NCBI RefSeq assembly: GCF_039542035.1
Contig: NZ_BAABHJ010000028.1
Span: 1 to 64,000, forward strand
DNA: 64,000 nt
Reading direction: 5' to 3'
Origin: Actinoallomurus liliacearum
Lineage (GTDB): Bacteria; Actinomycetota; Actinomycetes; Streptosporangiales; Streptosporangiaceae
Part shown: positions 34,985 to 44,252 of the stretch, piece after piece
Layout of the letters: the number at the start of each line of letters is the position of its first letter
Numbering within the stretch: the stretch's first letter is position 1
Notes under the pieces: model-generated
Database searches by the model: none
What the model saw: only the letters and a program-made list of their open reading frames with translations
What the model was told of the DNA's origin: nothing
Program-made: the position numbers and the translations under genes

Positions 34985-36544
34985 TCACACCTCCACGGGT
35001 TCGCGCTGTTCGACGTGGGGAATGTCGGGCTCGACCGCGGGCCTGCCCGGCATCCACTTCAGGACGACGAGCGCTCCGAGGAAGGCGACGGCGGCCGAGA
35101 TGGCGGAGGTGATGTGCATGGCGTGGACGAAGGAGTCGTGCGCCGGCGACAGGAGCGCCCGGCCCGCCGGTCCGAGCTTCTCGGCCACTCCCGTGGTCGC
35201 GCCGATGTCCGACCCGGCGACGGCGCGCAGGTTCTCGGGCAGCGCGGTCAGGTGCGGCTTCATACCGTTCCGGTAGATCGAGGCCACCAGGGAGCCCAGC
35301 AGGGCGGTGCCGAGCGCGACGGCGACCTGACGGGCGATGTTGTTGATGGCCGAGCCGGATCCGGCCTGCTCCCTCGGCAGCACCGACATGACGGAAGTGG
35401 TGGCCGGGGTCATCACCAGGGCCATGCCCGCGCCCTGCACGAAGAACGTGATCCCCAGGATCCAGATCGGGCTGTGGACCGCGGCGAAGTGGTAGCTGAG
35501 CAGCGCCAGCGCGACCATCGTCAGGCCGGTCGCGGCGACCGGCCTGGCGCCGTACCGGGCGACCAGCCCCGCGCTGCGCGGGGAGAAGATCATCTGGCCG
35601 GCGGCCAGCGGCAGCGTGAGCAGGCCCGCCTGCAGCGGGGAGTAGCCGCGGACGTCCTGCAGGTACAGCGAGATGAACAGGAAGACGCCGCCCAGCGCGA
35701 AGAACACCAGCGCGATGGCGCCGACGGACGCCGACAGCCGTCCGTCGCGGAACAGCCGGACGTTGAGGGAGGGGTGCTCGATACGGGACTCGTACCAGAC
35801 GAACGCCGCGAGCAGCGCGATCCCGGCGAGCACGGAGCCGTACACGGTCGGCGCGGTGACGGTCGCCTTCTCGCCGCCTTCGATGATTCCGTAGGTGAGC
35901 AGGATCAGGCCGGCGATGGACAGCAGCACACCACCGAAGTCGATCTTGGCGCGAACCGGGTTCCGCGACTCCGGAACGAGGAGCGCGATGCCGATCACGC
36001 CGGCGATGACGACCGGGACGTTGATCAGGAAGACCGAGCCCCACCAGAAGTGGTCGAGGAGCAGGCCGCCGGTGATGGGCCCGACGGCGACGCCGATGCC
36101 GACGGCACCGGCCCACAAGCCGATGGCGCGGGCGCGCTCCTCGGGTTCGAAGACGTTCGTGATGATCGACAGGGTCTGCGGCATGACCGCCGCGCCGCCG
36201 AATCCCATGGCCGCGCGGGCGAGGATGAGCTGGTCGGGCGTCTGCGCGTACGAGGAGAGCAGCGAGGCCAGGCCGAACAGGAGCATGCCGATCATCAGCA
36301 TGCGCTTGCGGCCGATCCGGTCGCCGAGCACACCGAAGGTGAACAGCAGCCCGGCGAACACGAGCGTGTAGGAGTTGATGGCCCATTCGAGCTGGCCCTG
36401 GCTGGCGCCGAGGCCGGCGCGCGGGTCCGCGATCGTCTTCAGGGCGACGTTGAGGACCGTGTTGTCGAGCACGATGACGAGCAGGCTGACGATGAGAACG
36501 CCGAGGATGGCCCAGCGTCTCTTCTGGATGGTCTGCGGATCCAT
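34985..36544 (-). CDS. EmrB/QacA-type MFS drug exporter
   Basis: A 519-residue major facilitator with about fourteen membrane segments (DHA2 family). The helix 1 motif L-D-N-T-V-L-N-V-A-L and the G-D-R-I-G-R-K-R loop after helix 2 are diagnostic. The helix 5 motif reads G-P-I-T-G-G-L-L. It exports hydrophobic or cationic compounds using the proton gradient. ATG 36544 has GAAGGG nearby and begins M-D-P-Q close to helix 1; the longer frame starts in the operator region. It heads an operon with the TetR gene. Confidence 0.9.
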   Translation of the reverse strand: MDPQTIQKRRWAILGVLIVSLLVIVLDNTVLNVALKTIADPRAGLGASQGQLEWAINSYTLVFAGLLFTFGVLGDRIGRKRMLMIGMLLFGLASLLSSYAQTPDQLILARAAMGFGGAAVMPQTLSIITNVFEPEERARAIGLWAGAVGIGVAVGPITGGLLLDHFWWGSVFLINVPVVIAGVIGIALLVPESRNPVRAKIDFGGVLLSIAGLILLTYGIIEGGEKATVTAPTVYGSVLAGIALLAAFVWYESRIEHPSLNVRLFRDGRLSASVGAIALVFFALGGVFLFISLYLQDVRGYSPLQAGLLTLPLAAGQMIFSPRSAGLVARYGARPVAATGLTMVALALLSYHFAAVHSPIWILGITFFVQGAGMALVMTPATTSVMSVLPREQAGSGSAINNIARQVAVALGTALLGSLVASIYRNGMKPHLTALPENLRAVAGSDIGATTGVAEKLGPAGRALLSPAHDSFVHAMHITSAISAAVAFLGALVVLKWMPGRPAVEPDIPHVEQREPVEV

Positions 36545-36570
36545 GAGGCCCTTCGAGGGGGAATATCGAT

Positions 36571-36585
36571 ACGAGTCAGTCTCGT
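36571..36585 (-). promoter_or_regulatory. Candidate TetR operator
   Basis: ACGAG-TCAGT-CTCGT is a perfect 5-bp inverted repeat around a five-base spacer, 27 bases upstream of the MFS start codon. Inverted repeats of this kind are common targets of the AcrR/TetR regulators linked to EmrB-type pumps. Binding by the TetR encoded downstream is inferred. Confidence 0.55.
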
Positions 36586-36744
36586 TTCTTAACAACGCAC
36601 AGCCTAGGCCGGTTCATTCCGATACGCAACCGTACCGTTTTGAAACCTCCTGGGAAGAGGCGGGGGTGTACGAGTCGTTGACCCCGTGGGATCATCGATC
36701 CGTCCGGGGACGCCACCGTGGCGCCTCGAGGCAGGAGGTTTCCG

Positions 36745-37587
36745 ATGTCTGTATCGACCAGTCGGCCGACCACCCTGTACGGCGGCCAGACCGGGCGCCG
36801 CGTGACCGTCCGCGACATCGCGGCGGCGAAGGAGCGCGGCGAGAAGTGGCCCATGCTCACCGCGTACGACGCGCTCACCGCGCGGGTCTTCGACGACGCC
36901 GGGATCCCGGTGCTGCTCGTCGGCGACTCCGCCGGGATGGTGGTGTTCGGCCACGAGTCCACGATCCCCGTCACCGTCGACGACCTCATCCCGCTGACCG
37001 CGGCGGTCGTGCGCGGCACCTCCCGCGCCATGATCGTCGCCGACCTGCCGTTCGGTGCCTACCAGGCCGGTGTGGCCGAGGCCCTGCACACCGGCGCGCG
37101 GTTCCTCAAGGAGGCCGGCGCACACGCGATCAAGCTCGAAGGCGGCCGGCGGGTGCTGCCGCAGGTGGAGGCGCTCGTCGCGGCGGGCATCCCCGTGATG
37201 GCGCACCTCGGCCTCACGCCGCAGTCGGTGAACGCCTTCGGCGGCTACCGCGTCCAGGGGCGTGGTGAGGACGGCGAGCGCCTGATGGCCGACGCCAAGG
37301 ACCTCGAGGCGGCCGGCGCGTTCTCCGTCGTGCTCGAATGCGTGCCCACCGAACTCGCCGAGCGCGTCACCGCCGCGCTGTCCATCCCGACCATCGGGAT
37401 CGGGGCCGGCCCCGGCACCGACGCGCAGGTGCTGGTGTGGCAGGACATGGCCGGCCTCACCCCGCACACCGCGAAGTTCGTCAAGCGCTACGCCGAGGTG
37501 GGCGGCGTGCTGCGCGGCGCCGCCGAGGAGTTCGCCGCGGACGTCGTCTCGGGCACGTTCCCCGGCCCCGAGCACACCTACCGCTGA
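36745..37587 (+). CDS. panB: 3-methyl-2-oxobutanoate hydroxymethyltransferase
   Basis: A 280-residue TIM-barrel enzyme that adds a hydroxymethyl group from methylenetetrahydrofolate to 2-ketoisovalerate, giving ketopantoate for coenzyme A. L-L-V-G-D-S-A-G-M and V-A-D-L-P-F-G-A-Y supply the two Mg-binding aspartates, and I-K-L-E-G-G the glutamate. M-L-T-A-Y-D at the N-terminus is highly conserved. ATG 36745 has AGGAGG at ideal spacing; the longer frame adds nine residues only. In mycobacteria panB sits close to glnA2 and glnE, and here these genes also lie within 18 kb. Confidence 0.96.
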   Translation: MSVSTSRPTTLYGGQTGRRVTVRDIAAAKERGEKWPMLTAYDALTARVFDDAGIPVLLVGDSAGMVVFGHESTIPVTVDDLIPLTAAVVRGTSRAMIVADLPFGAYQAGVAEALHTGARFLKEAGAHAIKLEGGRRVLPQVEALVAAGIPVMAHLGLTPQSVNAFGGYRVQGRGEDGERLMADAKDLEAAGAFSVVLECVPTELAERVTAALSIPTIGIGAGPGTDAQVLVWQDMAGLTPHTAKFVKRYAEVGGVLRGAAEEFAADVVSGTFPGPEHTYR

Positions 37588-37596
37588 TCCCCGACC

Positions 37597-37634
37597 GCCG
37601 CCGCCCGCCCCGGACCGCCGGGCCGGGCGGCGGC
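37597..37634. terminator. Bidirectional stem-loop between panB and nadE
   Basis: An 11-bp perfect inverted repeat, GCCGCCGCCCG (37597-37607) with CGGGCGGCGGC (37624-37634), lies between the convergent panB and nadE stops. The loop has a further CCCGG/CCGGG pairing. It can serve both directions. Confidence 0.75.
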
Positions 37635-37649
37635 GTCGCGTTCAGCGGC

Positions 37650-39494
37650 TCAGGCGTCCTTCGCGGTCTGCCGCTTCGCGACGCGCGCGGGGTCGGCGGT
37701 GTGGGGGGCGACGATCTCGCGCCACTTGTTGGTGATGGGGAGCCGGCGGTCGCGGCCGAAGTTCTTCGGGGTGATCTTCGGACCGGGCGGGTACTGGCGG
37801 CGCTTGTACTCGGCCGCGTCGACCAGCCGGATCACGCGCTCGACCAGCTCCGGGTCGTGGCCCGCCGCGATGAGGCCGTCGCGGCCCATGTCCTTCTCGA
37901 CGTAGTCGTCCAGGAGCGCGTCGAGGATGTCGTACGGCGGGAGCGAGTCGGTGTCGAGCTGGCCGGGGCGCAGCTCCGCGGACGGCGGCTTGTCGATGAT
38001 GTTCTGCGGGATCGGCGGGGTCTCCGACGGAGGCGTGAACGGGTGGGCCCCGTCGATCCGCTCGTTGCGCCACCGGCACAGCGCGAACACCGTGACCTTG
38101 GGCACGTCCTTGATCGGCCCGTAGCCGCCCGCCGAGTCGCCGTACAGCGTGGAGTAGCCGGTGGCCAGCTCGCTCTTGTTGCCGGTGGTCAGCACCAGGT
38201 GGCCGTGCTCGTTGGACAGGCCCATGAGGATGTTGCCGCGGACCCGCGCCTGGAGGTTCTCGGCGGCCAGGCCGTGCAGCTCCAGCTCGGCCTCGTAGGC
38301 GTCGACCATGCCGCGGATCGGCACCGTGCGGGAGTGGATGCCCTGCCGCTTGACCAGGTCCTCCGCGTCGGTGATGGAGTGATCGCTGGAGTAGCGGCTC
38401 GGCATGAGGACGGTGTGCACGTTGTCCGGGCCGATGGCGTCCGCGGCGATCGTCGCCACCAGCGCGGAGTCGATGCCGCCGGACAGCCCGAGGATGACCG
38501 AGCGGAAGCCGTTCTTGCGAACGTAGTCGCGCACGCCGAGCACGAGCGCGCCGTACACCTCGCCGAGGTCGCCCAGCGGCTCGGCGCGGGGCGGCTCCTC
38601 CGGGGTGTACGCCGGGACCGGGGCGGACGACAGCAGCACGCGCTCGATCGTGATGGTGGTGCCGTCGTGCCCGTCGGCGGGCGTCTCGCCCGGCGTGAAC
38701 TCCGCCGGGGCGGTGGGCAGGTCGAGGTCGGCGACGAGCAGGTCCTCCTCGAACTGCGGGCCGCGGGCGATCAGCTCACCCTCGCCGGTGACGATGACGG
38801 AGTCGCCGTCGAACGCCAGCTCGTCCTGGCCGCCGACGGAGTTCACGTACGCGAGCGCGCACCCCGCCTCACGGGCCCGGCGCGCGCACAGCTCCAGGCG
38901 GACGTCGTCCTTGTTGCGCTCGTACGGCGAGGCGTTCGGGGCGACGAGCAACTGGGCGCCGGCCTCACGGGTCACCGTGACCGGTCCGCCCTCCTGCCAC
39001 AGGTCCTCGCAGATCGCCACGGCGACGTCGACGCCGTGCAGCCGCAGGACGGGCAGCCGGTCACCGCGGACGAAGTACCGGTACTCGTCGAAGACGCCGT
39101 AGTTCGGCAGGTGGTGCTTCGCGGTGCGGACGGCGACCCGGCCCTGGTACAGCACCGCCGCCGCGTCGAGCGGCGCGCCCGCGGGCTGGCCGACGCGGTC
39201 CACGACGTCGGCGCGCCGGTCGAGGTAGCCGAGCACGACGGCCAGCTCGCCCAGGCCTTCGTCGGCGAGCCGGCGGGCCGTCGCCTCCAGGGTGGCGATC
39301 GACGCGTCCACGAACGACTTGCGCAGCGCGAGGTCCTCCACCGGGTAGCCGGTGAGGAACATCTCGGGAAAGACGACGAGGTGGGCGCCGCGGTCGGCGG
39401 CGCGCCGGGTCCATTCGACGGTGCGGTCGGCGTTGCCGGTGAGGTCGCCGACGGTCGCGTTGGCTTGAGCGAGTGCGATACGAAGCTGTGCCAC
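37650..39494 (-). CDS. nadE: Glutamine-dependent NAD+ synthetase
   Basis: A 614-residue bifunctional enzyme. The N-terminal nitrilase-like amidase (1-270) has the triad Glu44 (V-F-P-E-M-F), Lys126 (T-A-K-H-H) and Cys162 (I-C-E-D-L-W) and releases ammonia from glutamine. The C-terminal ATP pyrophosphatase domain (about 320-600) uses it to amidate nicotinate adenine dinucleotide: L-S-G-G-I-D-S-A-L is the P-loop, and G-N-K-S-E-L-A-T-G-Y is conserved. GTG 39494 begins directly at M-A-Q-L-R-I-A-L-A-Q, the family's normal N-terminus, although its ribosome site is weak. Confidence 0.96.
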   Translation of the reverse strand: MAQLRIALAQANATVGDLTGNADRTVEWTRRAADRGAHLVVFPEMFLTGYPVEDLALRKSFVDASIATLEATARRLADEGLGELAVVLGYLDRRADVVDRVGQPAGAPLDAAAVLYQGRVAVRTAKHHLPNYGVFDEYRYFVRGDRLPVLRLHGVDVAVAICEDLWQEGGPVTVTREAGAQLLVAPNASPYERNKDDVRLELCARRAREAGCALAYVNSVGGQDELAFDGDSVIVTGEGELIARGPQFEEDLLVADLDLPTAPAEFTPGETPADGHDGTTITIERVLLSSAPVPAYTPEEPPRAEPLGDLGEVYGALVLGVRDYVRKNGFRSVILGLSGGIDSALVATIAADAIGPDNVHTVLMPSRYSSDHSITDAEDLVKRQGIHSRTVPIRGMVDAYEAELELHGLAAENLQARVRGNILMGLSNEHGHLVLTTGNKSELATGYSTLYGDSAGGYGPIKDVPKVTVFALCRWRNERIDGAHPFTPPSETPPIPQNIIDKPPSAELRPGQLDTDSLPPYDILDALLDDYVEKDMGRDGLIAAGHDPELVERVIRLVDAAEYKRRQYPPGPKITPKNFGRDRRLPITNKWREIVAPHTADPARVAKRQTAKDA

Positions 39495-39552
39495 GCTTCG
39501 AGACTAGACGGGGCGCGCCGGGTGGTGTCCTCAGGGATCTGATGATCGAGTA

Positions 39553-40800
39553 TCAGGGCCGGCGGTCGCGTGGCGGCGACGGCAGCGTCCGCACCTCGGG
39601 GAACAGCAGCGGGATGAGGACGACGAGGACCTGCAGGGCGCCCGCGGTCAAGAGCGTCGTCCGCAGGCCGAAGCAGCCGGCGACGGGCGCCACCAGCGCC
39701 AGGCCGAGCGGCTGGCAGGCGAGCGCCCCCGCCCACTCGTAGGCGCAGACCCGCGACAGGGCGGTCGCCGGGACGTGGTGCTGCAGGGCCGTCTCCCAGA
39801 GCGTGTTGAAGACCATGAGGACGAGGCCGCCGAAGAACGCCGCGATCGCGATGCCGGGCACCGTGAGCTCGCCTGCCAGGGCGAGGGCCGGGCAGGCGAA
39901 CAGCACCATCATCGCCAGTCCCGAGCGCAGCGGGAACCGCGGCCGTACGCAGAGCGCGATCGCGCCGCCGCCGAGACAGCCGGCGCCGAACGTCGCCGAG
40001 ATCAGCGCCCACGCGCCCGCGCCGCCGAACGACCGGGCGCTCAGCGTGGGGCCGAGCACCGAGAACGCCCCGCCGAGCAGGTTGACCAGGGAGGCGGCCA
40101 CGATGACGCTCCACACCCACCGGCGGGACCGGAACTCCCGCCAGCCGTCGGCCAGCTCGCGGGTGAACCGCTGCGGCTGTTCGTGACCGGTCCGCCGCAG
40201 CCGCAGCCGGGACAGGCAGGCGGCGCTGACCGCGAAGGTCGCCGAGTCCGCGGCGAGCGCCCAGCCCGGGCCCGCGCCGACGACCAGGGCGCCGGCCACC
40301 GCGGGCCCGGTGAGGAGGGACGTGGACAGCGCCAGGACGCGCAGGGCGTTGGCGGGCTGGCGCTGTTCGGGCCGCGTCGTCGCCTGGACGACTCCGGCGA
40401 CGGCGGGCCCGGAGAGCGCGGCGGCGATCCCGTGCACCGCCTGGAGGACCAGGAGATGCCAGATCCGCGCGGCGCCGCTGATCAACAGGGCCGCCGCGAC
40501 GCCCTGGCTGACGGCGCGTACGAGGTCGGTGCCGAGCATCAGCGAGTGGCGCGGCAGCCGGTCGGCGATGACGCCGCCGACCAGGGTGAACATCACCTGC
40601 GCGGCAGACCCGGTGGCGAGAACGGCCCCGAGGTCGACGGCGCGCCCGGTCAGGCCGAGGACGGCGAAGGCGAGGGCGGGCGCGACCATGCCGTCGCCGA
40701 GCATGGAGGTGCACTGGCCGAGGAAGAACCAGCGGAAGTTCCGCTCCCGGAGAACGGACAGTCCGTGCACCGGGCCACAGGACCTCGGAGCCTGCACCAT
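39553..40800 (-). CDS. MFS transporter (EntS-like group)
   Basis: A 415-residue protein with about twelve membrane segments. The N-terminal L-R-E-R-N-F-R-W-F-F-L-G-Q and the loop G-V-I-A-D-R-L-P-R-H are typical of the MFS group that includes the enterobactin exporter EntS and macrolide efflux proteins. No siderophore or antibiotic biosynthesis gene is adjacent, so the substrate is open. It reads in the same direction as the next MFS gene but is separated by 88 bases, and it stops 58 bases before the nadE start. Confidence 0.87.
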   Translation of the reverse strand: MVQAPRSCGPVHGLSVLRERNFRWFFLGQCTSMLGDGMVAPALAFAVLGLTGRAVDLGAVLATGSAAQVMFTLVGGVIADRLPRHSLMLGTDLVRAVSQGVAAALLISGAARIWHLLVLQAVHGIAAALSGPAVAGVVQATTRPEQRQPANALRVLALSTSLLTGPAVAGALVVGAGPGWALAADSATFAVSAACLSRLRLRRTGHEQPQRFTRELADGWREFRSRRWVWSVIVAASLVNLLGGAFSVLGPTLSARSFGGAGAWALISATFGAGCLGGGAIALCVRPRFPLRSGLAMMVLFACPALALAGELTVPGIAIAAFFGGLVLMVFNTLWETALQHHVPATALSRVCAYEWAGALACQPLGLALVAPVAGCFGLRTTLLTAGALQVLVVLIPLLFPEVRTLPSPPRDRRP

Positions 40801-40888
40801 TCAGCTCGTACGCCGCCTCGGAGGGGGACTAACCACCTGAAGTTAGACATTTTCACAGGAACCGGTCAACCCCTCGGATCCCTCCGGA

Positions 40889-42118
40889 TCAGCCGAGCGC
40901 CCGCCGCCGGCGCCGTACCGCGGGGCCGAGCGCCAGCGCGCCGGCCGCGGCGGTCCCGCACAGGGCCGCGCAGACCAGCCACGGTGACCAGGAGGCCAGG
41001 CCGAGCAGCCCGCCGCCGATCGGCGGGGCGAGCAGCGAGGCCGCCGAGAACGCCGTGCCGTACAGCCCGCTGTAGCGCCCCCTCAGGTGCGCGGGCGAGA
41101 GATCCGCGATGATCGCCGTGGACACCGACGCGAAGAGGATCTCGCCCAGCGTCCACACCAGGACCGTCGCCGCGAACGCCCACGCCGACGCGGCGAACGC
41201 GGTCAGCCCGAATCCGGCGCCCACCACGGCCACGCCCGCGGCCAGGACGCGGCTGTGGTCGCGGCGGCCGAGCCAGGCGCCGATCAGCGGCTGCACGATC
41301 ACGATCCCGACGCCGTTGAGGGCCACCGCGAAGCCGTACGCCGACGCCGGAAGCCCCGCCTGCCGCATCGCCAGCGGGAGCGTCGAGTAGGACTGCATGT
41401 AGACGAATCCGTAGCAGAGGACGACGAGCACCGAGCCGACGGCGACGCGGTCCCGCAGGACGTCCACGAGCCCGCCGGGTTCGCGCTCCGCGCGCCGGCC
41501 ACGGGTCTCGGGCACCGCCCGCCAGACCAGGACGCCGCACACCACGCAGGTGGCCGCGTCGATCCAGAACAACCAGGAGAAGCCCGCCCGCGACAGCGTC
41601 CCGCCGAGCACCATCGCGACCGCGAAGCCCAGGTTGATCGCCCAGAACAGCAGCCCGAAGGCGCGGGCGCGCTCGGCCGGCCCGACCAGGTCGGCCAGCA
41701 GCGCCTGCGAGGCCGGACGGAACGCGTCGATGGTCAGCCCGAGCACGAACACCAGCACGATCAGCGCCGGGGTCGTGGTGGTGTACCCGAGCGCGAGCAT
41801 CGCGGCGGCGGTGGCCAGCATCCCGCCGGTCAGCGTGGCCCGCCGTCCGATCCGGTCGGCGAGCACTCCGCCGACGAGCTGGGAGACGATCGAGCCGAGG
41901 CCGAACAGCGCCAGCACGAGCCCGGTCGCGCCGACGGACAGGCCGCGCACCCCCGTGAGATAGAAGGCGAGGAACGGCTCGACCATCGTGCCGAGCCGGT
42001 TGACGAAGCTGCCGGTCCACAGCGCCCAGAAGCCTCGTGGCAGACCGCCGACCCGCGTGTGGAGGAACGCGGGGAGCCGGGGGGAAGGGGGAGCGGGCAT
42101 CTCGTCGACGGAGGTCAT
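40889..42118 (-). CDS. MFS transporter (MdtH-like)
   Basis: A 409-residue twelve-helix facilitator of the DHA1 drug:H+ antiporter type. The loop G-G-V-L-A-D-R-I-G-R-R-A-T follows helix 2, as the family requires, and helix 1 carries F-V-N-R-L-G-T-M. It resembles E. coli MdtH-like exporters. It is divergent from the ArsR-type gene at 42174, 55 bases away, with an inverted repeat between them, which suggests that this exporter is under that regulator's control. Confidence 0.88.
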   Translation of the reverse strand: MTSVDEMPAPPSPRLPAFLHTRVGGLPRGFWALWTGSFVNRLGTMVEPFLAFYLTGVRGLSVGATGLVLALFGLGSIVSQLVGGVLADRIGRRATLTGGMLATAAAMLALGYTTTTPALIVLVFVLGLTIDAFRPASQALLADLVGPAERARAFGLLFWAINLGFAVAMVLGGTLSRAGFSWLFWIDAATCVVCGVLVWRAVPETRGRRAEREPGGLVDVLRDRVAVGSVLVVLCYGFVYMQSYSTLPLAMRQAGLPASAYGFAVALNGVGIVIVQPLIGAWLGRRDHSRVLAAGVAVVGAGFGLTAFAASAWAFAATVLVWTLGEILFASVSTAIIADLSPAHLRGRYSGLYGTAFSAASLLAPPIGGGLLGLASWSPWLVCAALCGTAAAGALALGPAVRRRRRALG

Positions 42119-42158
42119 GGGGGCATGGTCGACAACACCCGGGCCCGGCTGGAACTCT

Positions 42159-42174
42159 TTTAGCGGTGCCTAAA
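42159..42174. promoter_or_regulatory. Candidate ArsR-type operator
   Basis: TTTAG-CGGTGC-CTAAA is a perfect 5-bp inverted repeat. Its last base is the first base of the regulator's ATG at 42174, and it is 41 bases from the divergent exporter's start. Binding there would block the regulator's own translation start region and the shared promoter area. Operator function is inferred from position and symmetry. Confidence 0.55.
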
Positions 42175-43241
42175 TGATCGAATTCCTCTTCGCCCCGGAC
42201 GACGTCGCGCGCGTCCGGTTCGCGTTCTCGCCCCTCTGGGAGCTCATGCACAGCCTGCGCGTGCTGGCCGACCCGTCCCGCCGCGCGCTGCACCTGCCGT
42301 GGGTCCGCGCCGTACGGCCCCGGCTGCGCGGACTCGACCTGACGCCGTTGCGCGCGCTCGTCCCCGCGAGCGGGTACATGCCCGACTTCCTGACCCCGCC
42401 GCCGGAGTCCCCGCTGCCGGACTTCGCCGCCGAACTGGCGCGGGTGCGGGCCACGCCCGCACGCCGGGTCGCCGTGGAGATCCGGGACGTCGGGAAGGGC
42501 GCCGAGGGGCCGGCGTTCCACGCTCCTTCTTCGGCCGAGGCGTTCGTGCGGGCGGGCACGGACGCCGCCGGCCTGCGCGCGCGGCGCCGAGCGATGGCCG
42601 AGGCGCCCGAGCGCGCCCTCGGCGAGGTCGCCGACCTGATCGCCGCGTACTGGGAGGCGGCGCTCGAGGAGTCCTGGCCGCGGATGCGGGCGCTGCTGGA
42701 GGGCGACGTGCTCCGCCGGTCCCGCGCCCTGACCGAGCGCGGGGCCGAGGGGCTCTTCGCCGGGCTGCACGAGGCCGTCCGCTGGCACGGCGACCGGCTC
42801 GCCGTCCAGCGCCGGTGGCACCATCACGGCCCGCTGGCCGGGCGCGGGCTGGTGCTGGTGCCGAGCGCGTTCGTCTGGCCGGCCGTCTCGGTGATGACCC
42901 CGCCGTACCAGCCGATGCTGAGTTATCCCGCGTACGGCGTCGCGACGCTGTGGGAGACCGCCCCGGCGGCGCCTCCGGACGCCCTCGCGGCACTGATCGG
43001 GCGGCGCCGGGCGGCGCTGCTGCTCGCGCTGACGGTCCCGGCGCCGACGACGGAGCTCGCCGGGCGCCTGGCGGTGACCCCCGGTGCGATCAGTCAGCAC
43101 CTGGGCGTCCTGCGCGCCTGCGGTCTGGTGACGGGCCATCGGGTCGGCCGGCGTGTGCTGTACGCGCGCACGGCGGCCGGCGACGCGCTCGCGGGCGCGG
43201 GCGGCGCGGTCGACGAGGACGCGCTCGCGGAGGGCCGGTGA
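42174..43241 (+). CDS. ArsR-type HTH regulator with DUF5937 N-terminal domain
   Basis: A 355-residue regulator with an unusual order: the DNA-binding part is C-terminal. Residues 1-250 belong to the DUF5937-type domain, beginning M-I-E-F-L-F with the conserved F-A-x-S-P-L-W-E-x-x-x-S-L/H-S-L-R pattern. Residues about 275-340 form an ArsR-like winged helix: L-A-V-T-P-G-A-I-S-Q-H-L-G-V-L-R-A-C-G-L-V is the recognition region. No metal-binding cysteines are seen. It lies divergent from an MFS exporter and probably represses it. Confidence 0.88.
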   Translation: MIEFLFAPDDVARVRFAFSPLWELMHSLRVLADPSRRALHLPWVRAVRPRLRGLDLTPLRALVPASGYMPDFLTPPPESPLPDFAAELARVRATPARRVAVEIRDVGKGAEGPAFHAPSSAEAFVRAGTDAAGLRARRRAMAEAPERALGEVADLIAAYWEAALEESWPRMRALLEGDVLRRSRALTERGAEGLFAGLHEAVRWHGDRLAVQRRWHHHGPLAGRGLVLVPSAFVWPAVSVMTPPYQPMLSYPAYGVATLWETAPAAPPDALAALIGRRRAALLLALTVPAPTTELAGRLAVTPGAISQHLGVLRACGLVTGHRVGRRVLYARTAAGDALAGAGGAVDEDALAEGR

Positions 43242-43351
43242 CGCGCTCGCGGCGCGGGCACCGCGATCGACATGGACGTGACGGTGCGCAACTGGTTGAC
43301 TCTTCCGCGTGAGTGGGACGGATGGAGCGTCGTACCCCCCTCGGAGGCACC

Positions 43352-44161
43352 GTGCACCTGGTCACTCTCTCCCGCGCGTGCGCCGTGCCCGCGGCGGCGA
43401 TGACCGCCTGCCTGCTGACCGCCTGCGCGCCGGCCGGCCAGACCGTGCGGGGCGTTCACCTGGTCGCCCGCGGCACGCTCACCACCTGCACGCACCTGCC
43501 CTACGCCCCGTTCCAGTTCCAGCGGGGCAAGGCGATCGTCGGCTTCGACGTGGACCTGATCGACCTGGTCGCCAGGCGGCTCGGCGTGCGGCAGAAGATC
43601 ATCGACACGCGGTTCACCGCGATCACCTCGGGGGAGGTGTTCGCGGTCGCGGCGTGCGACCTGGCGGCCGCCGGCATGACCGTCAACCCGCAGCGGGCGG
43701 CGGTGGTCGACTTCTCCCGGCCCTACTTCGAATCCGGGCAGGTGCTGATGGTCCGGCGTGACGCGCGCGTCACGCCGGACGCCACAGGCTCCGGCGCGCT
43801 GCGCGTCGGCGTGGTCGTCGGCACGACGGGACAGGCGTACGCGCGCCATCAGGGGTGGCAGACGAAGGGGTATGAGAACGCCACCACCGAGTTGGACGCG
43901 CTGCGCACCGGTCAGGTCGACGCGCTGATCCAGGACGACCCGGTGGTGCGCTACTGGCTCACCGACGAGGCCAACGCGGACTTCACCCTCCTCCCGGGGC
44001 TGCGCACCCGCGAGCAGTACGGCTTCGCCGTGCGCAAGGGCCACAACCCGGCGCTGCTGCGGCTGATCGACGACGTCATCGCGCAGATCCGGCGGGACGG
44101 CACCTACCGGCGGACGTACGAGCGGTGGATGGGCCCGATGCCACCCGAGGCCACCGGGTGA
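43352..44161 (+). CDS. Polar amino acid ABC substrate-binding lipoprotein (orphan copy)
   Basis: A 269-residue extracytoplasmic binding protein of the GlnH type. The signal peptide ends in L-T-A-C with lipidated Cys25. The mature part has T-T-C-T-H-L-P-Y-A-P-F, V-G-F-D-V-D-L-I-D and A-A-G-M-T-V, where the substrate's carboxylate and amino groups are bound. It closely parallels the binding protein at 45854, including length and the C-terminal Y-E-R-W-M-G-P-M-P. GTG 43352 with GGAGG four bases upstream matches the paralogue's start; a longer frame from 43313 adds 13 residues. A penicillin-binding protein gene separates it from its transporter. Confidence 0.87.
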   Translation: MHLVTLSRACAVPAAAMTACLLTACAPAGQTVRGVHLVARGTLTTCTHLPYAPFQFQRGKAIVGFDVDLIDLVARRLGVRQKIIDTRFTAITSGEVFAVAACDLAAAGMTVNPQRAAVVDFSRPYFESGQVLMVRRDARVTPDATGSGALRVGVVVGTTGQAYARHQGWQTKGYENATTELDALRTGQVDALIQDDPVVRYWLTDEANADFTLLPGLRTREQYGFAVRKGHNPALLRLIDDVIAQIRRDGTYRRTYERWMGPMPPEATG

Positions 44162-44252
44162 CGCCACCGGGCTGATCGGCCGGAACCGGCCATGGCGTCG
44201 CCGCCGCGTCGGAGACGATGATCGACTTAGGCGTCGCCGACGGGGGAGTCCG

